A DNA stretch of 64,000 nucleotides from Salinivirga cyanobacteriivorans (GTDB lineage Bacteria; Bacteroidota; Bacteroidia; Bacteroidales; Salinivirgaceae). Positions 44,854 through 53,873 of this stretch are shown here, piece by piece. Positions within the stretch are counted from its first letter, which is position 1; every line of letters begins with the position of its first letter. The notes beneath the pieces were generated by a model. The model made no database searches, had not been told where the DNA came from, and saw only the letters and a list, made by a program, of their open reading frames with translations. The stretch spans positions 4,551,001 to 4,615,000 of the forward strand of contig NZ_CP013118.1 in the NCBI RefSeq assembly GCF_001443605.1, written 5' to 3'. The position numbers and the translations under genes were made by a program.

Positions 44854-47800
44854 ATGAGTTTGTTTCAAAAATCGGTAGAGAAGAAGTACCTGAACGAATT
44901 AGATACTGCCCTGATTGACCAGAAATACAAGGCATTTCAAGATTATTTCGGCAATGCCGAGATTCAGGAAAATATCAGAAATTCAAAAGAAGAACAATTC
45001 CAGGAAGGGTTTTTAAGGGAATTATTCGTTTCGGTTTTTGGATACACGCTCAACCCGCAACCCAATTTTAACCTTACCACCGAATTAAAAAACATTGCCA
45101 ACAGCAAAAAAGCCGACGGGGCAATTTTGAGAAACGCAGAGGCTTTGGCGGTGATTGAACTAAAAGGTACCGACACCACCGATTTAGATTCCATCGAAGC
45201 ACAGGCATTCGGGTATAAAAACCACCATCCCAAATGCGTGTACGTGATAACTTCAAACTTCGAGAAACTACGTTTTTACATTCAAAATGCCGTTGACCAT
45301 ATCGACTTTGATTTGTTCAACCTCACCCGGGAGCAGTTCTCGTTAATGTGGCTTTGCCTTGCAAAAGACAGCCTGTTAAACGATTTGCCCCTGAAAATCA
45401 AGGAATCATCGGTTTTGCAGGAAGAAAACATAACCAAAAAACTATATGCCGACTATTCAAAATTCCGTGAAGACATTTATAACAACCTTGTAAAAAACAA
45501 TCCCGAAACCGACAAACTCCTGCTTTTCAAGAAAACCCAAAAACTGCTCGACCGTTTTTTGTTTATCTTTTTTGCCGAAGACCGCTTGTTGCTCCCGCCC
45601 AATTCAATCAGCGAAATTGTAAAGCAATGGGACACGTTAAAAGATTTGGATGCTTACGTTCCTTTGTACGAGCGGTTTAAAATGTATTTCGGATACCTTA
45701 ACACCGGTTACAAAGGCAAAAAATACGATATTTACGCTTACAACGGCGGCCTTTTTGCCCCCGATGAACTGCTGGACAGCATTTCGGTTGACGATGACAT
45801 ACTCCACGAACATACCCGAAAACTGAGCCAGTACGACTACGAAACCGATGTAGATGTAAACATCCTCGGACATATTTTCGAACATTCGCTGGGCGAAATA
45901 GAAAACGTGCAAGCCGAAATAAAGGGCGAAACCGTTGATGCACAAAAAACCCGGCGCAAGAAAGACGGCATATTTTACACCCCAAAATACATTACCAAGT
46001 ACATTGTAGAAAACACCGTGGGCAAACTTTGCGAAGAAAAACGTGCCGAACTCGAAATAGTGGACGAAGAATACGCCAAAGGCCGCAAAAACCGCAAAAA
46101 AGAAACCATAAAAACGCTCGACGACAAACTTACTGCTTACCGCAACTGGCTTTTAAGCCTTACCATACTCGACCCCGCCTGTGGTTCGGGTGCGTTTTTA
46201 AACCAGGCTTTGGACTTTCTGATAACCGAACACCGCAAAATAGACGATTTACGGGCACAGCTTTTTGGTGGAGGCATAGTATTTTCTGATATTACCACCG
46301 ACATCCTCGAAAAAAACATTTACGGAGTTGACCTGAACGAAGAATCGGTAGAAATTGCCAAACTCTCGCTTTGGCTGCGCACTGCACAAAAAGGCAGGAA
46401 ACTGAACAAGCTCAACAACAATATAAAATGCGGCAATTCGCTTATCGACGACCCCGAAGTGGCGGGTGAAAAAGCGTTTAACTGGCAAAATGAGTTTCCT
46501 GAAATTTTTAAAAATGGTGGTTTTGACGTGGTGATTGGGAATCCGCCTTATGTTAGAGTTCAAGGTTTAAAAGAACATTATTTTGACCACACAATATTTT
46601 ATGAGAAACAGTATTTATCTGCAACTGGAAATTATGATATTTACTCGCTTTTCATGGAAAAGTCTTTTTCTTTAATTAATTCATCAGGTATTGTTTCCTT
46701 TATTTTGCCTCATAAGTTTTTAATATCTGATTTTGGCTCTGGAATAAGAAGTTTCTTCATAAATAACAGCGCAGTCGATGAAATAATTCACTTTGGAGCA
46801 GAATTAGTATTTCAAGATGCAACAACTTATACATGTATTATTAATTTAACCAAATCTAAAAAAGAATTTCTGAAATTTAAAAATATAAATCCTAAACAAC
46901 TTTTTGATTTAATTCCTTTTGAAACAATTTCTTATCAAGAATTAACTTCTGACCAATGGTTTCTTTCAAATATCCAAGACAAAAGTATTTTAGATAAAAT
47001 TCAGAAACAACCATTAAAATTAAATGATGTTTTTAATCGCTTTGTACAAGGGATAATTACAGGTAAAGATGCTGTGTTTTGTGTAAATGGATTATTAAAA
47101 TCTGATAGTTTAGTTGTTAAAGATGAAAATGGCACTTGTCATGAACTTGAACTAGAAATTTTAAAACCTCATTTGAGAGGTGAAGATATTAGCAAATACA
47201 AGAATCTTGAAAACAAAGAATGGTTAGTTTTCCCTTATGATCTTATAAATGGAAAAGCAGAATTACTTAAACCTGATGTTTTAAAAAATAGTTTTCCCAA
47301 TACCTTTAAGTACCTTTCTGTTTATGAAGATATTTTAAGAGAAAGAGAAAATGGGAAATTTGATAATGAGTTATGGTATCAATATAGCAGAAATCAAGCT
47401 ATTTCAGTATTAGAGCAGCCTAAAATTATTACTCCTGAGGTGTGTTTTGGTGGCAGTATGACATTTGATAATTGTAATTTTTATCATAATAGTAAATGTC
47501 ATACACTATTACTAAAACCAGAATCTAAATTCGATTATTTATCTATACTTCCCTTACTCAACTCTTCAATTTTTTGGTTTTATCTTTCTAATACAGGAAA
47601 TGTTTTAAGGGGTGGCTATATAGGCGTTAAAAGAAAAGTGCTTGAGCCTTTTGGTGTCCCCAATCCTGAGGTAATTGATACAGATAGATTAAAAGATTAT
47701 AGTCTTTCGATTATTAGTAACAATAAACACTTTCAAGAAATTGAAAATCAATTTATTAAATATTTAGCTTCTATTTTTCATGGCATAAATATTTCTAAAA

Positions 47801-48054
47801 AATTAAATAACTGGTATAAATTAAGTTTTGCTGAGTTTATTTTAGAATTAAAAAAATCTATAAAGAATCTTAATGATATTAAGTTATCGAAGTCCGATGA
47901 AATGGAATGGATGGAGTTATTTGAGACAAAAAAAGCGGAGGTTCAAACCATCAATTCTGCAATAGATAAAACAGACAAAGAAATAAACCAAATGGTTTAT
48001 GAATTGTATGGTTTAACAGCGGAGGAAATTAAAATTGTGGAGGAAAGCATCTGA
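44854..48054 (+). CDS. type IIG restriction endonuclease-methyltransferase (Eco57I-like)
   Basis: The 1066-residue single-chain enzyme cuts and adenine-methylates DNA. The N-terminal PD-(D/E)XK nuclease shows KADGAIL then ALAVIELKGTD (residues about 85-110). A helical linker leads to the gamma-class N6-adenine methyltransferase with motif I LDPACGSGAFLNQAL (about 440) and motif IV VVIGNPPYVRVQG (about 565). A TaqI-like specificity domain follows to the C-terminus. The base composition drops from moderately GC-rich to strongly AT-rich at about 46540, just after motif IV, so the specificity half seems to have a different origin. It is the main gene of cassette 1. No separate methylase or specificity subunit is needed in this class. 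Confidence 0.92.
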   Translation: MSLFQKSVEKKYLNELDTALIDQKYKAFQDYFGNAEIQENIRNSKEEQFQEGFLRELFVSVFGYTLNPQPNFNLTTELKNIANSKKADGAILRNAEALAVIELKGTDTTDLDSIEAQAFGYKNHHPKCVYVITSNFEKLRFYIQNAVDHIDFDLFNLTREQFSLMWLCLAKDSLLNDLPLKIKESSVLQEENITKKLYADYSKFREDIYNNLVKNNPETDKLLLFKKTQKLLDRFLFIFFAEDRLLLPPNSISEIVKQWDTLKDLDAYVPLYERFKMYFGYLNTGYKGKKYDIYAYNGGLFAPDELLDSISVDDDILHEHTRKLSQYDYETDVDVNILGHIFEHSLGEIENVQAEIKGETVDAQKTRRKKDGIFYTPKYITKYIVENTVGKLCEEKRAELEIVDEEYAKGRKNRKKETIKTLDDKLTAYRNWLLSLTILDPACGSGAFLNQALDFLITEHRKIDDLRAQLFGGGIVFSDITTDILEKNIYGVDLNEESVEIAKLSLWLRTAQKGRKLNKLNNNIKCGNSLIDDPEVAGEKAFNWQNEFPEIFKNGGFDVVIGNPPYVRVQGLKEHYFDHTIFYEKQYLSATGNYDIYSLFMEKSFSLINSSGIVSFILPHKFLISDFGSGIRSFFINNSAVDEIIHFGAELVFQDATTYTCIINLTKSKKEFLKFKNINPKQLFDLIPFETISYQELTSDQWFLSNIQDKSILDKIQKQPLKLNDVFNRFVQGIITGKDAVFCVNGLLKSDSLVVKDENGTCHELELEILKPHLRGEDISKYKNLENKEWLVFPYDLINGKAELLKPDVLKNSFPNTFKYLSVYEDILRERENGKFDNELWYQYSRNQAISVLEQPKIITPEVCFGGSMTFDNCNFYHNSKCHTLLLKPESKFDYLSILPLLNSSIFWFYLSNTGNVLRGGYIGVKRKVLEPFGVPNPEVIDTDRLKDYSLSIISNNKHFQEIENQFIKYLASIFHGINISKKLNNWYKLSFAEFILELKKSIKNLNDIKLSKSDEMEWMELFETKKAEVQTINSAIDKTDKEINQMVYELYGLTAEEIKIVEESI

Positions 48055-48191
48055 TGGAGGCCCCGAAAACCCTGTTCCTGACATTAAAAAAGGAGTTTTT
48101 CGACCAGATAAAAAACGGCGTGAAAACTTCGGAGTTCAGAGAATATAAAAAACACTGGATACATAATTTTATTTATATATATGCATTATGA
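48054..48191 (+). pseudogene. N-terminal fragment of an ASCH-domain-like gene
   Basis: A 45-codon frame overlaps the restriction gene stop (TGATG) and reads APKTLFLTLKKEFFDQIKNG then VKTSEFREYKKHW before running into non-homologous AT-rich sequence. The LKKEFFD-I-G-KT-E-RE-K-W pattern is the start of small ASCH-fold proteins, which normally have about 100 or more residues. The end overlaps the start of the YaaC-like gene. It is probably a truncated partner of the restriction gene. Confidence 0.5.
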
Positions 48192-49213
48192 GAAGATTGC
48201 AACACATTGGGCACATTGAAAAATCTATTATACTAAGAACCGAAAATCCTATTGAAGAGATATGGAGTTATTTTTTACGATTCAGCGACTTCAACTATAT
48301 CAAAAATTCATGGACAAATAGAGACGATTGTGAATATATTTATGTAACAATTTGCATTAAGCAATCATATGAGTACTATAAAGCTAGTTTAGGCCTTTCT
48401 TTGAATACAAGACCTTTATTATTGTACTATTCATTTCTCAATTTAACGAAGGCAACATTATATATTGCGCAAGATGAACGTCCCCCAGATTATCATGGTT
48501 TATGTAAGGAAAATATTGAAAAAGATATTAAATCGATTGATGATATATTAGATTTCTCTGCAGAAGTAAACAATGGGGTATTTAAAAAACTTGCGGAATT
48601 GTTAGATTTTAATATTAATCTCAATAAAAGGTTGACATTAGCGGATTTTTTAAAGAACTCAATAGAATTAAATAATGATTATTCACATTACTTTAAACAA
48701 TCACCAAGTTTTATAATCCCAAAAGTAGATTCATTCTTAGATGGAGAACTTAACATTACTTTTAATGTAGGTTTTCTAAAAGATGATAGTGAAAAGATTA
48801 ATAGAATCAAAACCACTTTTAAAAACTTTGAGTTTGAACAAAATGAAATGAACTTAATATTTAAAAAGAAAATTGATTTAAATACTGGTCAACCTGGTGA
48901 ATATGATAAAAAGGCATGGGACATTTTAAAAGAATATTTTTTATTAAGTGTATTTAATGACAATAAATACCATATGAATATAAATGATAAGGAATCTTTA
49001 TTGCCTAATTCACTTGCATATTTTGGCATACTGTATATTTTAAGCAGTATTGTTAGATATAAACCAGATAAACTACATAATTTAATAATGGATAGGGATA
49101 CTTCAGTAAATTGGATGTTAGACAAAATATGTTCTGTAACTGAAAGAGTTTATCCTAATTTGATGTTGAATTTATTAGGAAATCAATTTTATAAATTCAC
49201 AAAACACTTGTAA
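48188..49213 (+). CDS. YaaC-like protein, 341 aa
   Basis: The protein fits the YaaC-like family by its central block YEYYKASLGLSLNTRPLLLYYSFLNLTKA followed by a helix and a short HGL (quoted only in part here: RPLLLYYSFLNLTKATL). YaaC proteins have no established biochemical role and often sit in defence or mobile neighbourhoods. The gene is very AT-rich, unlike the front half of the restriction gene, and is the last gene of cassette 1. Confidence 0.6.
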   Translation: MRRLQHIGHIEKSIILRTENPIEEIWSYFLRFSDFNYIKNSWTNRDDCEYIYVTICIKQSYEYYKASLGLSLNTRPLLLYYSFLNLTKATLYIAQDERPPDYHGLCKENIEKDIKSIDDILDFSAEVNNGVFKKLAELLDFNINLNKRLTLADFLKNSIELNNDYSHYFKQSPSFIIPKVDSFLDGELNITFNVGFLKDDSEKINRIKTTFKNFEFEQNEMNLIFKKKIDLNTGQPGEYDKKAWDILKEYFLLSVFNDNKYHMNINDKESLLPNSLAYFGILYILSSIVRYKPDKLHNLIMDRDTSVNWMLDKICSVTERVYPNLMLNLLGNQFYKFTKHL

Positions 49214-49280
49214 TTAGGCTTCTAATCGTGTGGCAGCAACAAAAGTAACCGTGCCAGCAACAGTACCTGCATAAAAATAG

Positions 49281-49535
49281 CCTGACAAAAAAGGGACAAC
49301 GTTCTCAGTGAAGGGACATCAACTAACAGACAAGGGAGCTAACTTGACAAAAAAGAGAATAAACCTGACAGACAAGGGACTTAATTCTCAGACAAGGGAG
49401 TAAACCCGACAAAGAAGGGATACAACCTGACAGACAAGGGAGCATAGTTGACAAAGTAGGGAGTTCATCTGACAGAGAAGGGAGCTTTCTTGACAAAAAA
49501 AGGGACAATATCTGACAGAGAAGGGAGCATGTATT
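49281..49535. repeat. about 12 imperfect 21-bp tandem repeats
   Basis: The unit is close to GACAgAsAAGGGAgcwwwnyT; examples are GACAGACAAGGGAGCATAGTT and GACAGAGAAGGGAGCTTTCTT. Two subtypes alternate roughly (GACAGACAAGGGAG and GACAAAxAAGGGA). Because 21 is a multiple of three, the minus strand reads as a 7-residue repeat (LPSLSDE, LPTLSTM, LPCLSGC), but that frame does not look like a real gene. It lies at the end of cassette 1 before attC-like site A. Confidence 0.7.
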
Positions 49536-49730
49536 TAGCCCCACGCACACCGTCCCTTCTGCTTTAAGGCACATGCGGCAAACCCCGCTGGCAAACACAC
49601 AAGCAAAGTTTGCCGCAAGAGCCTTCAAGCCCGTCCCACCCCAACGCACGGAGGACACCCTGCCACGATAGACAGACAACTAAACGGATAATGACACGAT
49701 AGATAAATAACTGAATATCAATAACACCCA
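49536..49730. other. non-coding tail of cassette 1 with a hairpin
   Basis: TGCGGCAAAC (49574-49583) pairs perfectly with GTTTGCCGCA (49608-49617). The stretch is much more GC-rich than the genes on either side and holds no convincing gene. Confidence 0.5.
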
Positions 49731-49866
49731 GCGCCTAACACGCAATATACGTAAGCCGGGGGTTTGTGGGTAAATTAAACTTTTGTACATTTACTCAAAA
49801 TTGTAACGGTTTGATAGTGAAGTGCCTTGAAATCCCGGCCTCCGCATATTGCCAACCGTTGTGTGC
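49731..49866 (+). other. attC-like site A (136 bp)
   Basis: It opens with GCGCCTAAC (inverse core; the reverse complement of the GTTAGGCGC that starts cassette 1) and closes with GTTGTGTGC. The inner arms GCAATATACGTAAGCCGGG (49742-49760) and CCCGGCCTCCGCATATTGC (49834-49852) pair with three mismatches. The loop part contains GTTTGATAG and CTTGAAAT, shared in form with sites B and C. Confidence 0.75.
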
Positions 49867-49889
49867 AAGCTTGAGACAATACAATACAT

Positions 49890-50846
49890 ATGGAAATTTA
49901 TTTTGATAATTTAGAAAATACATTAAAATCAGAACTATCTAAAGCAACAGAAAATTTGAAGGTAGTTGTTGGTTGGCTTGACTTCAGTCTATTTGAACAG
50001 ACTTTCACAGAACTGAGAGAAAAAAATGTTGATATAGATATAATTGTAGATGATAATAGTATAAATCATAGGTTTCCTAGGTCAGTTAGCAATCTTGAAT
50101 CATTAGGGGTTAAAATAAAATTTCAAAGAATGATTACTGGAACTTATGGACATATGCACCATAAGTTTTGTATTATTGATTCAAGAACTATTATAACTGG
50201 TTCATATAATTGGACTTTTACGGCAAACAATTACAGTTTTGAGAATTTTATAATAATCAGGGATAATCGTGAGGCGATTGATAAATTCTCCGATGAATTT
50301 GATGTGATTAAACATATGACATCACAGAGATTAAATAGTATTCAATATCTTAAAAATTGTGAAGACCAAGATTGTAATGGTAAAATGGTAAATCTCCTAA
50401 TTTATGGACCTCATGTTGAAAAGTATGGAGAAATGGTTGGAGATATTATAGAGGTATGTTCAGAGAATCCATACGAACATTATAAAACTATTGAACTTTC
50501 AGTAATTGATAATACAATTAGCAGAATTGCAGATGAAATATTTTATCAATTTGAATTAGTTAATGAAGAATTTGAACTCACAGGTGAAGAGTTAACACAA
50601 GAGAAGATTGATGAAATAAATAAGGAATTAGATTATTCCACCGAACGCAGATATATGGTTTACTCGAATAACCATGGAATAAATAATAGTGAGAAAAATA
50701 TAATTCATGGTTGGGGTAAAATTTTAAGTTATCCAATGTATAATAAGCATGAAGACCCAGGTAATTTTGTAAAAATATATTGGAAAGATAGATTTGTAAA
50801 AGACAAGATAGAAGACGAGTATGATGATACTTTTGATTTGTACTAA
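49890..50846 (+). CDS. phospholipase D-like nuclease family protein
   Basis: The 318-residue protein has one PLD catalytic motif, HHKFCIIDSRTIITGSYNWT (residues about 90-109), giving H, K, D and the downstream S/N, in a domain covering residues 1-145. Single-motif PLD proteins of this type act as dimers and include nucleases such as Nuc and helicase-associated defence nucleases. The C-terminal 170 residues are acidic, have no recognised domain and include YxKHEDPGNFVKIYW-like sequence. It is the only gene of cassette 2, starting 23 bases after the attC-like core and ending 10 bases before the next site. Confidence 0.78.
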   Translation: MEIYFDNLENTLKSELSKATENLKVVVGWLDFSLFEQTFTELREKNVDIDIIVDDNSINHRFPRSVSNLESLGVKIKFQRMITGTYGHMHHKFCIIDSRTIITGSYNWTFTANNYSFENFIIIRDNREAIDKFSDEFDVIKHMTSQRLNSIQYLKNCEDQDCNGKMVNLLIYGPHVEKYGEMVGDIIEVCSENPYEHYKTIELSVIDNTISRIADEIFYQFELVNEEFELTGEELTQEKIDEINKELDYSTERRYMVYSNNHGINNSEKNIIHGWGKILSYPMYNKHEDPGNFVKIYWKDRFVKDKIEDEYDDTFDLY

Positions 50847-50856
50847 ATAAAAGCCA

Positions 50857-50990
50857 GCACACAACAATGTATATAGCAAATAGGCGTGATAGTAGTAAAT
50901 TCAACGGTTGTAGCCCGCTTCAACTTTATCTCGGTTTGATAGGTTTGAAGCACGCAATCGCCTACTTGCCATATACTAACCGTTGGGCAC
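50857..50990 (+). other. attC-like site B (134 bp)
   Basis: It opens with GCACACAAC, the exact reverse complement of the GTTGTGTGC that starts cassette 2, and closes with GTTGGGCAC. The arms GTATATAGCAAATAGGCG (50869-50886) and CGCCTACTTGCCATATAC (50959-50976) pair with two mismatches. The core GTTGGGC fits the integron consensus GTTRRRY. Confidence 0.8.
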
Positions 50991-51002
50991 AATTAAATAA
51001 CG

Positions 51003-52505
51003 ATGGCAACATTAACATCCATATGGGCAGTAGGTGAACCGCTACTATTTCTATTTCAGCTTCTTTTGGGATTACGTTTTAAGTATCACACAAAAGTATC
51101 TGAGAGACAATTTGATGTGCTTACAAAAGAAGCTTTTAGGGAATTGAAAGGTCATTTAGTATACTTCGGTGCAAGTGATTCTATAAAAGCACCTGAAGAG
51201 ATGTATTGTAGACACCTTAAGTCTGAAATTAAACAACGCGATGGAAAGTTTGTCTTTCTTGAAGGTGAGCTTCATTTAAAATTCTTGAAGAAATTTCACT
51301 TACCAAGAGAAAACAATATCAATGGCTTTCTTACAAAGTCCTTCTTTTTCATACACGGCTATAGTAATACATTTAACTATTTACTCTTTATTGACAGAAT
51401 TAAAAGAAGATTCGGAAAAAATAATACCATTCTTCATTACTTATCCATACCTGAATGGAGGAAAAAAAAGTCTAATGTATTATCACAAGAAGTTACAGCG
51501 ATAAAGAAAATTACAGATAAGCATTGGAATGATAGGTATCTTATTCCAAAGAATCAAGATATTGCTGAGTCCAAACCCACCATTTCAAGAGCTATTGACA
51601 AGGTACTTGCTAATGGAGTTATTTCAGAAAAATCAGTTTTTAATCTTGCCTCAAGTGAGAAGTTAGTTTTTGTTCATAAGTACGCTGAAGGATGGGATTT
51701 TTATAATAGATACATCGAAGGACTAAATAATGCAAAGGAAATAGTCAATAAATGGAAAAAATCAAACGCTCAGAATGCAAAAAAGCAACTTGAAAAAGCT
51801 CAAGAAAAGCTTAAAGAAGTTGAGAGTTTTTGGCTTCAAGCTCCAGTTACATTCTCATTAGAGAAGCACGGATTTCAGAAATTATTTAATAGGATGGATG
51901 GTGTTTATGTTTTACCTCTATCAATGATTCCTGTAAAATACCACAACCAGCTTGATTCATTTTTTGGAAAGATTACAGACTCAGCAAAAGAATACGTTAA
52001 TTCAGCTATAGAGCAAAGTAATCCTTATATTCTTGAAGACAACAGAAAGCTTAAGTATTTAATTTTAAGTCACGTAATTCCAGTGAATGAAATATTGACT
52101 CTTTCTGAGGAAAGGTCTATTGAGATTTCTTCTCCAGCGCTTTCAAGGATGCTTTTTACCAGTTATTTATCAAAGGATAATTCGAATGTTTCAAACCTAT
52201 ACATCAACGATGTGGTGAGAAATGTTGATTTTCTCTCTTTGCTATCAGATACAAAGACAGATAATTTAATCCGATTGCACTTCGAAGATTTGAAAAGAAT
52301 TCTTTGGGAGCTGTATAATATTGACCTTATGAAACCTGTAACACTTTCAATAATAGATGATAATAAATTGACTGTAATAATACAAAGGCTTGAAGCTGTG
52401 AATAATGAGTTTGGAAATTTAAGACGCTTCTTAAAAAAGCGACTCGTCTCAATTACTGAATTTTATACTGAGTTAAATAGAGAACTCAATGAAATAAAAA
52501 AATAA
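51003..52505 (+). CDS. unknown cassette protein, 500 aa
   Basis: I recognise no family. There is an early hydrophobic stretch (PLLFLFQLLLGLRF, residues 13-26), a compact alpha/beta-looking region up to about 160 (GHLVYFGASDSIKAPEEMY, KSFFFIHGYSNTFNYLLF), a basic coiled coil (KWKKSNAQNAKKQLEKAQEK, about 245-265) and a helical C-terminus. It starts 12 bases after the core of site B and is followed 7 bases later by a membrane protein gene; the two make up cassette 3. A two-gene unit of a large soluble and a membrane protein in such an array suggests a defence system, as inference only. Confidence 0.65.
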   Translation: MATLTSIWAVGEPLLFLFQLLLGLRFKYHTKVSERQFDVLTKEAFRELKGHLVYFGASDSIKAPEEMYCRHLKSEIKQRDGKFVFLEGELHLKFLKKFHLPRENNINGFLTKSFFFIHGYSNTFNYLLFIDRIKRRFGKNNTILHYLSIPEWRKKKSNVLSQEVTAIKKITDKHWNDRYLIPKNQDIAESKPTISRAIDKVLANGVISEKSVFNLASSEKLVFVHKYAEGWDFYNRYIEGLNNAKEIVNKWKKSNAQNAKKQLEKAQEKLKEVESFWLQAPVTFSLEKHGFQKLFNRMDGVYVLPLSMIPVKYHNQLDSFFGKITDSAKEYVNSAIEQSNPYILEDNRKLKYLILSHVIPVNEILTLSEERSIEISSPALSRMLFTSYLSKDNSNVSNLYINDVVRNVDFLSLLSDTKTDNLIRLHFEDLKRILWELYNIDLMKPVTLSIIDDNKLTVIIQRLEAVNNEFGNLRRFLKKRLVSITEFYTELNRELNEIKK

Positions 52506-52512
52506 GTGCAAT

Positions 52513-53736
52513 ATGAGAAAGTTTCTGTTAATAATTTGCTTAGTAATTGTAAGCCAAATTTTGATTGCAAATCCTAAAAATAAATCAGAAAGCCAAAATA
52601 AAACAACTGTTGAATTGGAATTCAGTCAAAAAGAAAACAAGTCAGACGCAGAAAAATACTTCGGATACATTAAAGACTTGTTAGGACCATTAGTCGCTTT
52701 ACTTGGAATTTTATTGACTTTGCCAATTTTAAGAAAAAAACTCATAGAAAACCATATTACTACCAAATTGAATGAAATACAATCAAAGAACACAGAAATC
52801 CAATCTTACAATCAAAAATTAATCGATAAATATATTCCTTTAACATATAGCAATGATTTAATGACAAAGGCAGATTTAGAAAATGCATTGAGTGAATTAC
52901 AAAAAGGATTTCATATTTCGCAAAATGCAAGTAGTGATGTGGCTACTTTGATGTTTTATCTAAAAACTGCTGTTCAAGGAGCTATTAAACACTTTGATAA
53001 TCAAAAATCAAAACTATTCTCAACGAGAGGATTTTATGGTTTTATTATGGATAACCTTGATTTAGTGAATTATTATTCTAAACAAGTTGTTCAAATACCC
53101 AAATCAACCAAGACAAAAAAAAGTACTATCATTTCAAAAGCAATAAGTAAATATGTATCACATTCTAAAATAGAGCAGTTTAAGTATTTTAAATTAGGAA
53201 TTATTGATTCCCCTGACTCTGCTCACTTCACAATATTTAGCGGAAATGTTAACAAGACTAATCATGCATTGTTGATGCGCTCAACTTTTCAGATTTATTT
53301 AAGCCCAAAGGCAATAGCAAAATTACTTTTCATCAATAAAATTTACGCACCGTTAATAATATCAAAGCCTCATGAAGACCCTTTGTTCGGAACAAAATCA
53401 TTTGATTTATATTTAATTGGGTTTTCAATTAATAATCAAATAAGTGTAGACCCGGAAGCTCCATCTAAAGTTGTTGATTTGATATATAGTAATCCCTTAG
53501 ACTTTCATCGATTTATTGATGCTCTAAAATATGAGAAACTAAAATCCGATTTTAAAGACATTTGGATTCCTGATTCAAAATTTGACCTTTCCAAGTCAAT
53601 TAGTATGTCTAAAACTGAAATAGAAACTTTTAAACTAAAATATGACAAAGAATATCTTTTTGAGATGCATAAGAATAATAAACGTAAGATTAAAAAGAAA
53701 ATAAAAATAACTGTGCCCAACACGCGGTATAGTTAA
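52513..53736 (+). CDS. unknown membrane-anchored cassette protein, 407 aa
   Basis: The protein has a signal peptide or first anchor (FLLIICLVIVSQILIA), a second transmembrane segment (LLGPLVALLGILLTLPIL, residues about 56-73), a coiled-coil-like stretch and a C-terminal soluble domain of about 280 residues. No known family is evident. It follows the 500-residue gene by 7 bases. Its last 8 codons and stop lie inside attC-like site C (53713 onward), a common arrangement for cassette genes, which means the exact C-terminus (PNTRYS) is set by the recombination site. Confidence 0.6.
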   Translation: MRKFLLIICLVIVSQILIANPKNKSESQNKTTVELEFSQKENKSDAEKYFGYIKDLLGPLVALLGILLTLPILRKKLIENHITTKLNEIQSKNTEIQSYNQKLIDKYIPLTYSNDLMTKADLENALSELQKGFHISQNASSDVATLMFYLKTAVQGAIKHFDNQKSKLFSTRGFYGFIMDNLDLVNYYSKQVVQIPKSTKTKKSTIISKAISKYVSHSKIEQFKYFKLGIIDSPDSAHFTIFSGNVNKTNHALLMRSTFQIYLSPKAIAKLLFINKIYAPLIISKPHEDPLFGTKSFDLYLIGFSINNQISVDPEAPSKVVDLIYSNPLDFHRFIDALKYEKLKSDFKDIWIPDSKFDLSKSISMSKTEIETFKLKYDKEYLFEMHKNNKRKIKKKIKITVPNTRYS

Positions 53737-53847
53737 TTGCCGGTGAGTGGGTATTTGAGTGGCACAGCTCGTATCAAAAGTAGTCGTAACTTGATAGGAA
53801 AGTGCTTCGAAATCGGCAACTAACCATACCGCCATCCGTTAGCCACC
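53713..53847 (+). other. attC-like site C (135 bp)
   Basis: It opens with GTGCCCAAC, the exact reverse complement of the GTTGGGCAC that starts cassette 3, and closes with GTTAGCCACC. The arms GCGGTATAGTTAATTGCCG (53724-53742) and CGGCAACTAACCATACCGC (53814-53832) pair with two mismatches. Confidence 0.8.
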
Positions 53848-53873
53848 ATATTGACGAAAAAAATTGCTCCATT

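Noticed and set aside
44439..44935. Several short overlapping frames around the left attC-like site
   Set aside because: They lie in palindromic non-coding DNA and on the opposite strand of the restriction gene, with no family resemblance.
49281..49535. CRISPR array
   Set aside because: The units are directly adjacent and imperfect with no spacers, and no cas genes are present.
49323..49679. 118-codon minus-strand frame with 7-residue LPxLSxx repeats
   Set aside because: It is explained by a 21-bp DNA repeat read in frame; it is cysteine-rich, has no recognised domain, and its end is set by the repeat.
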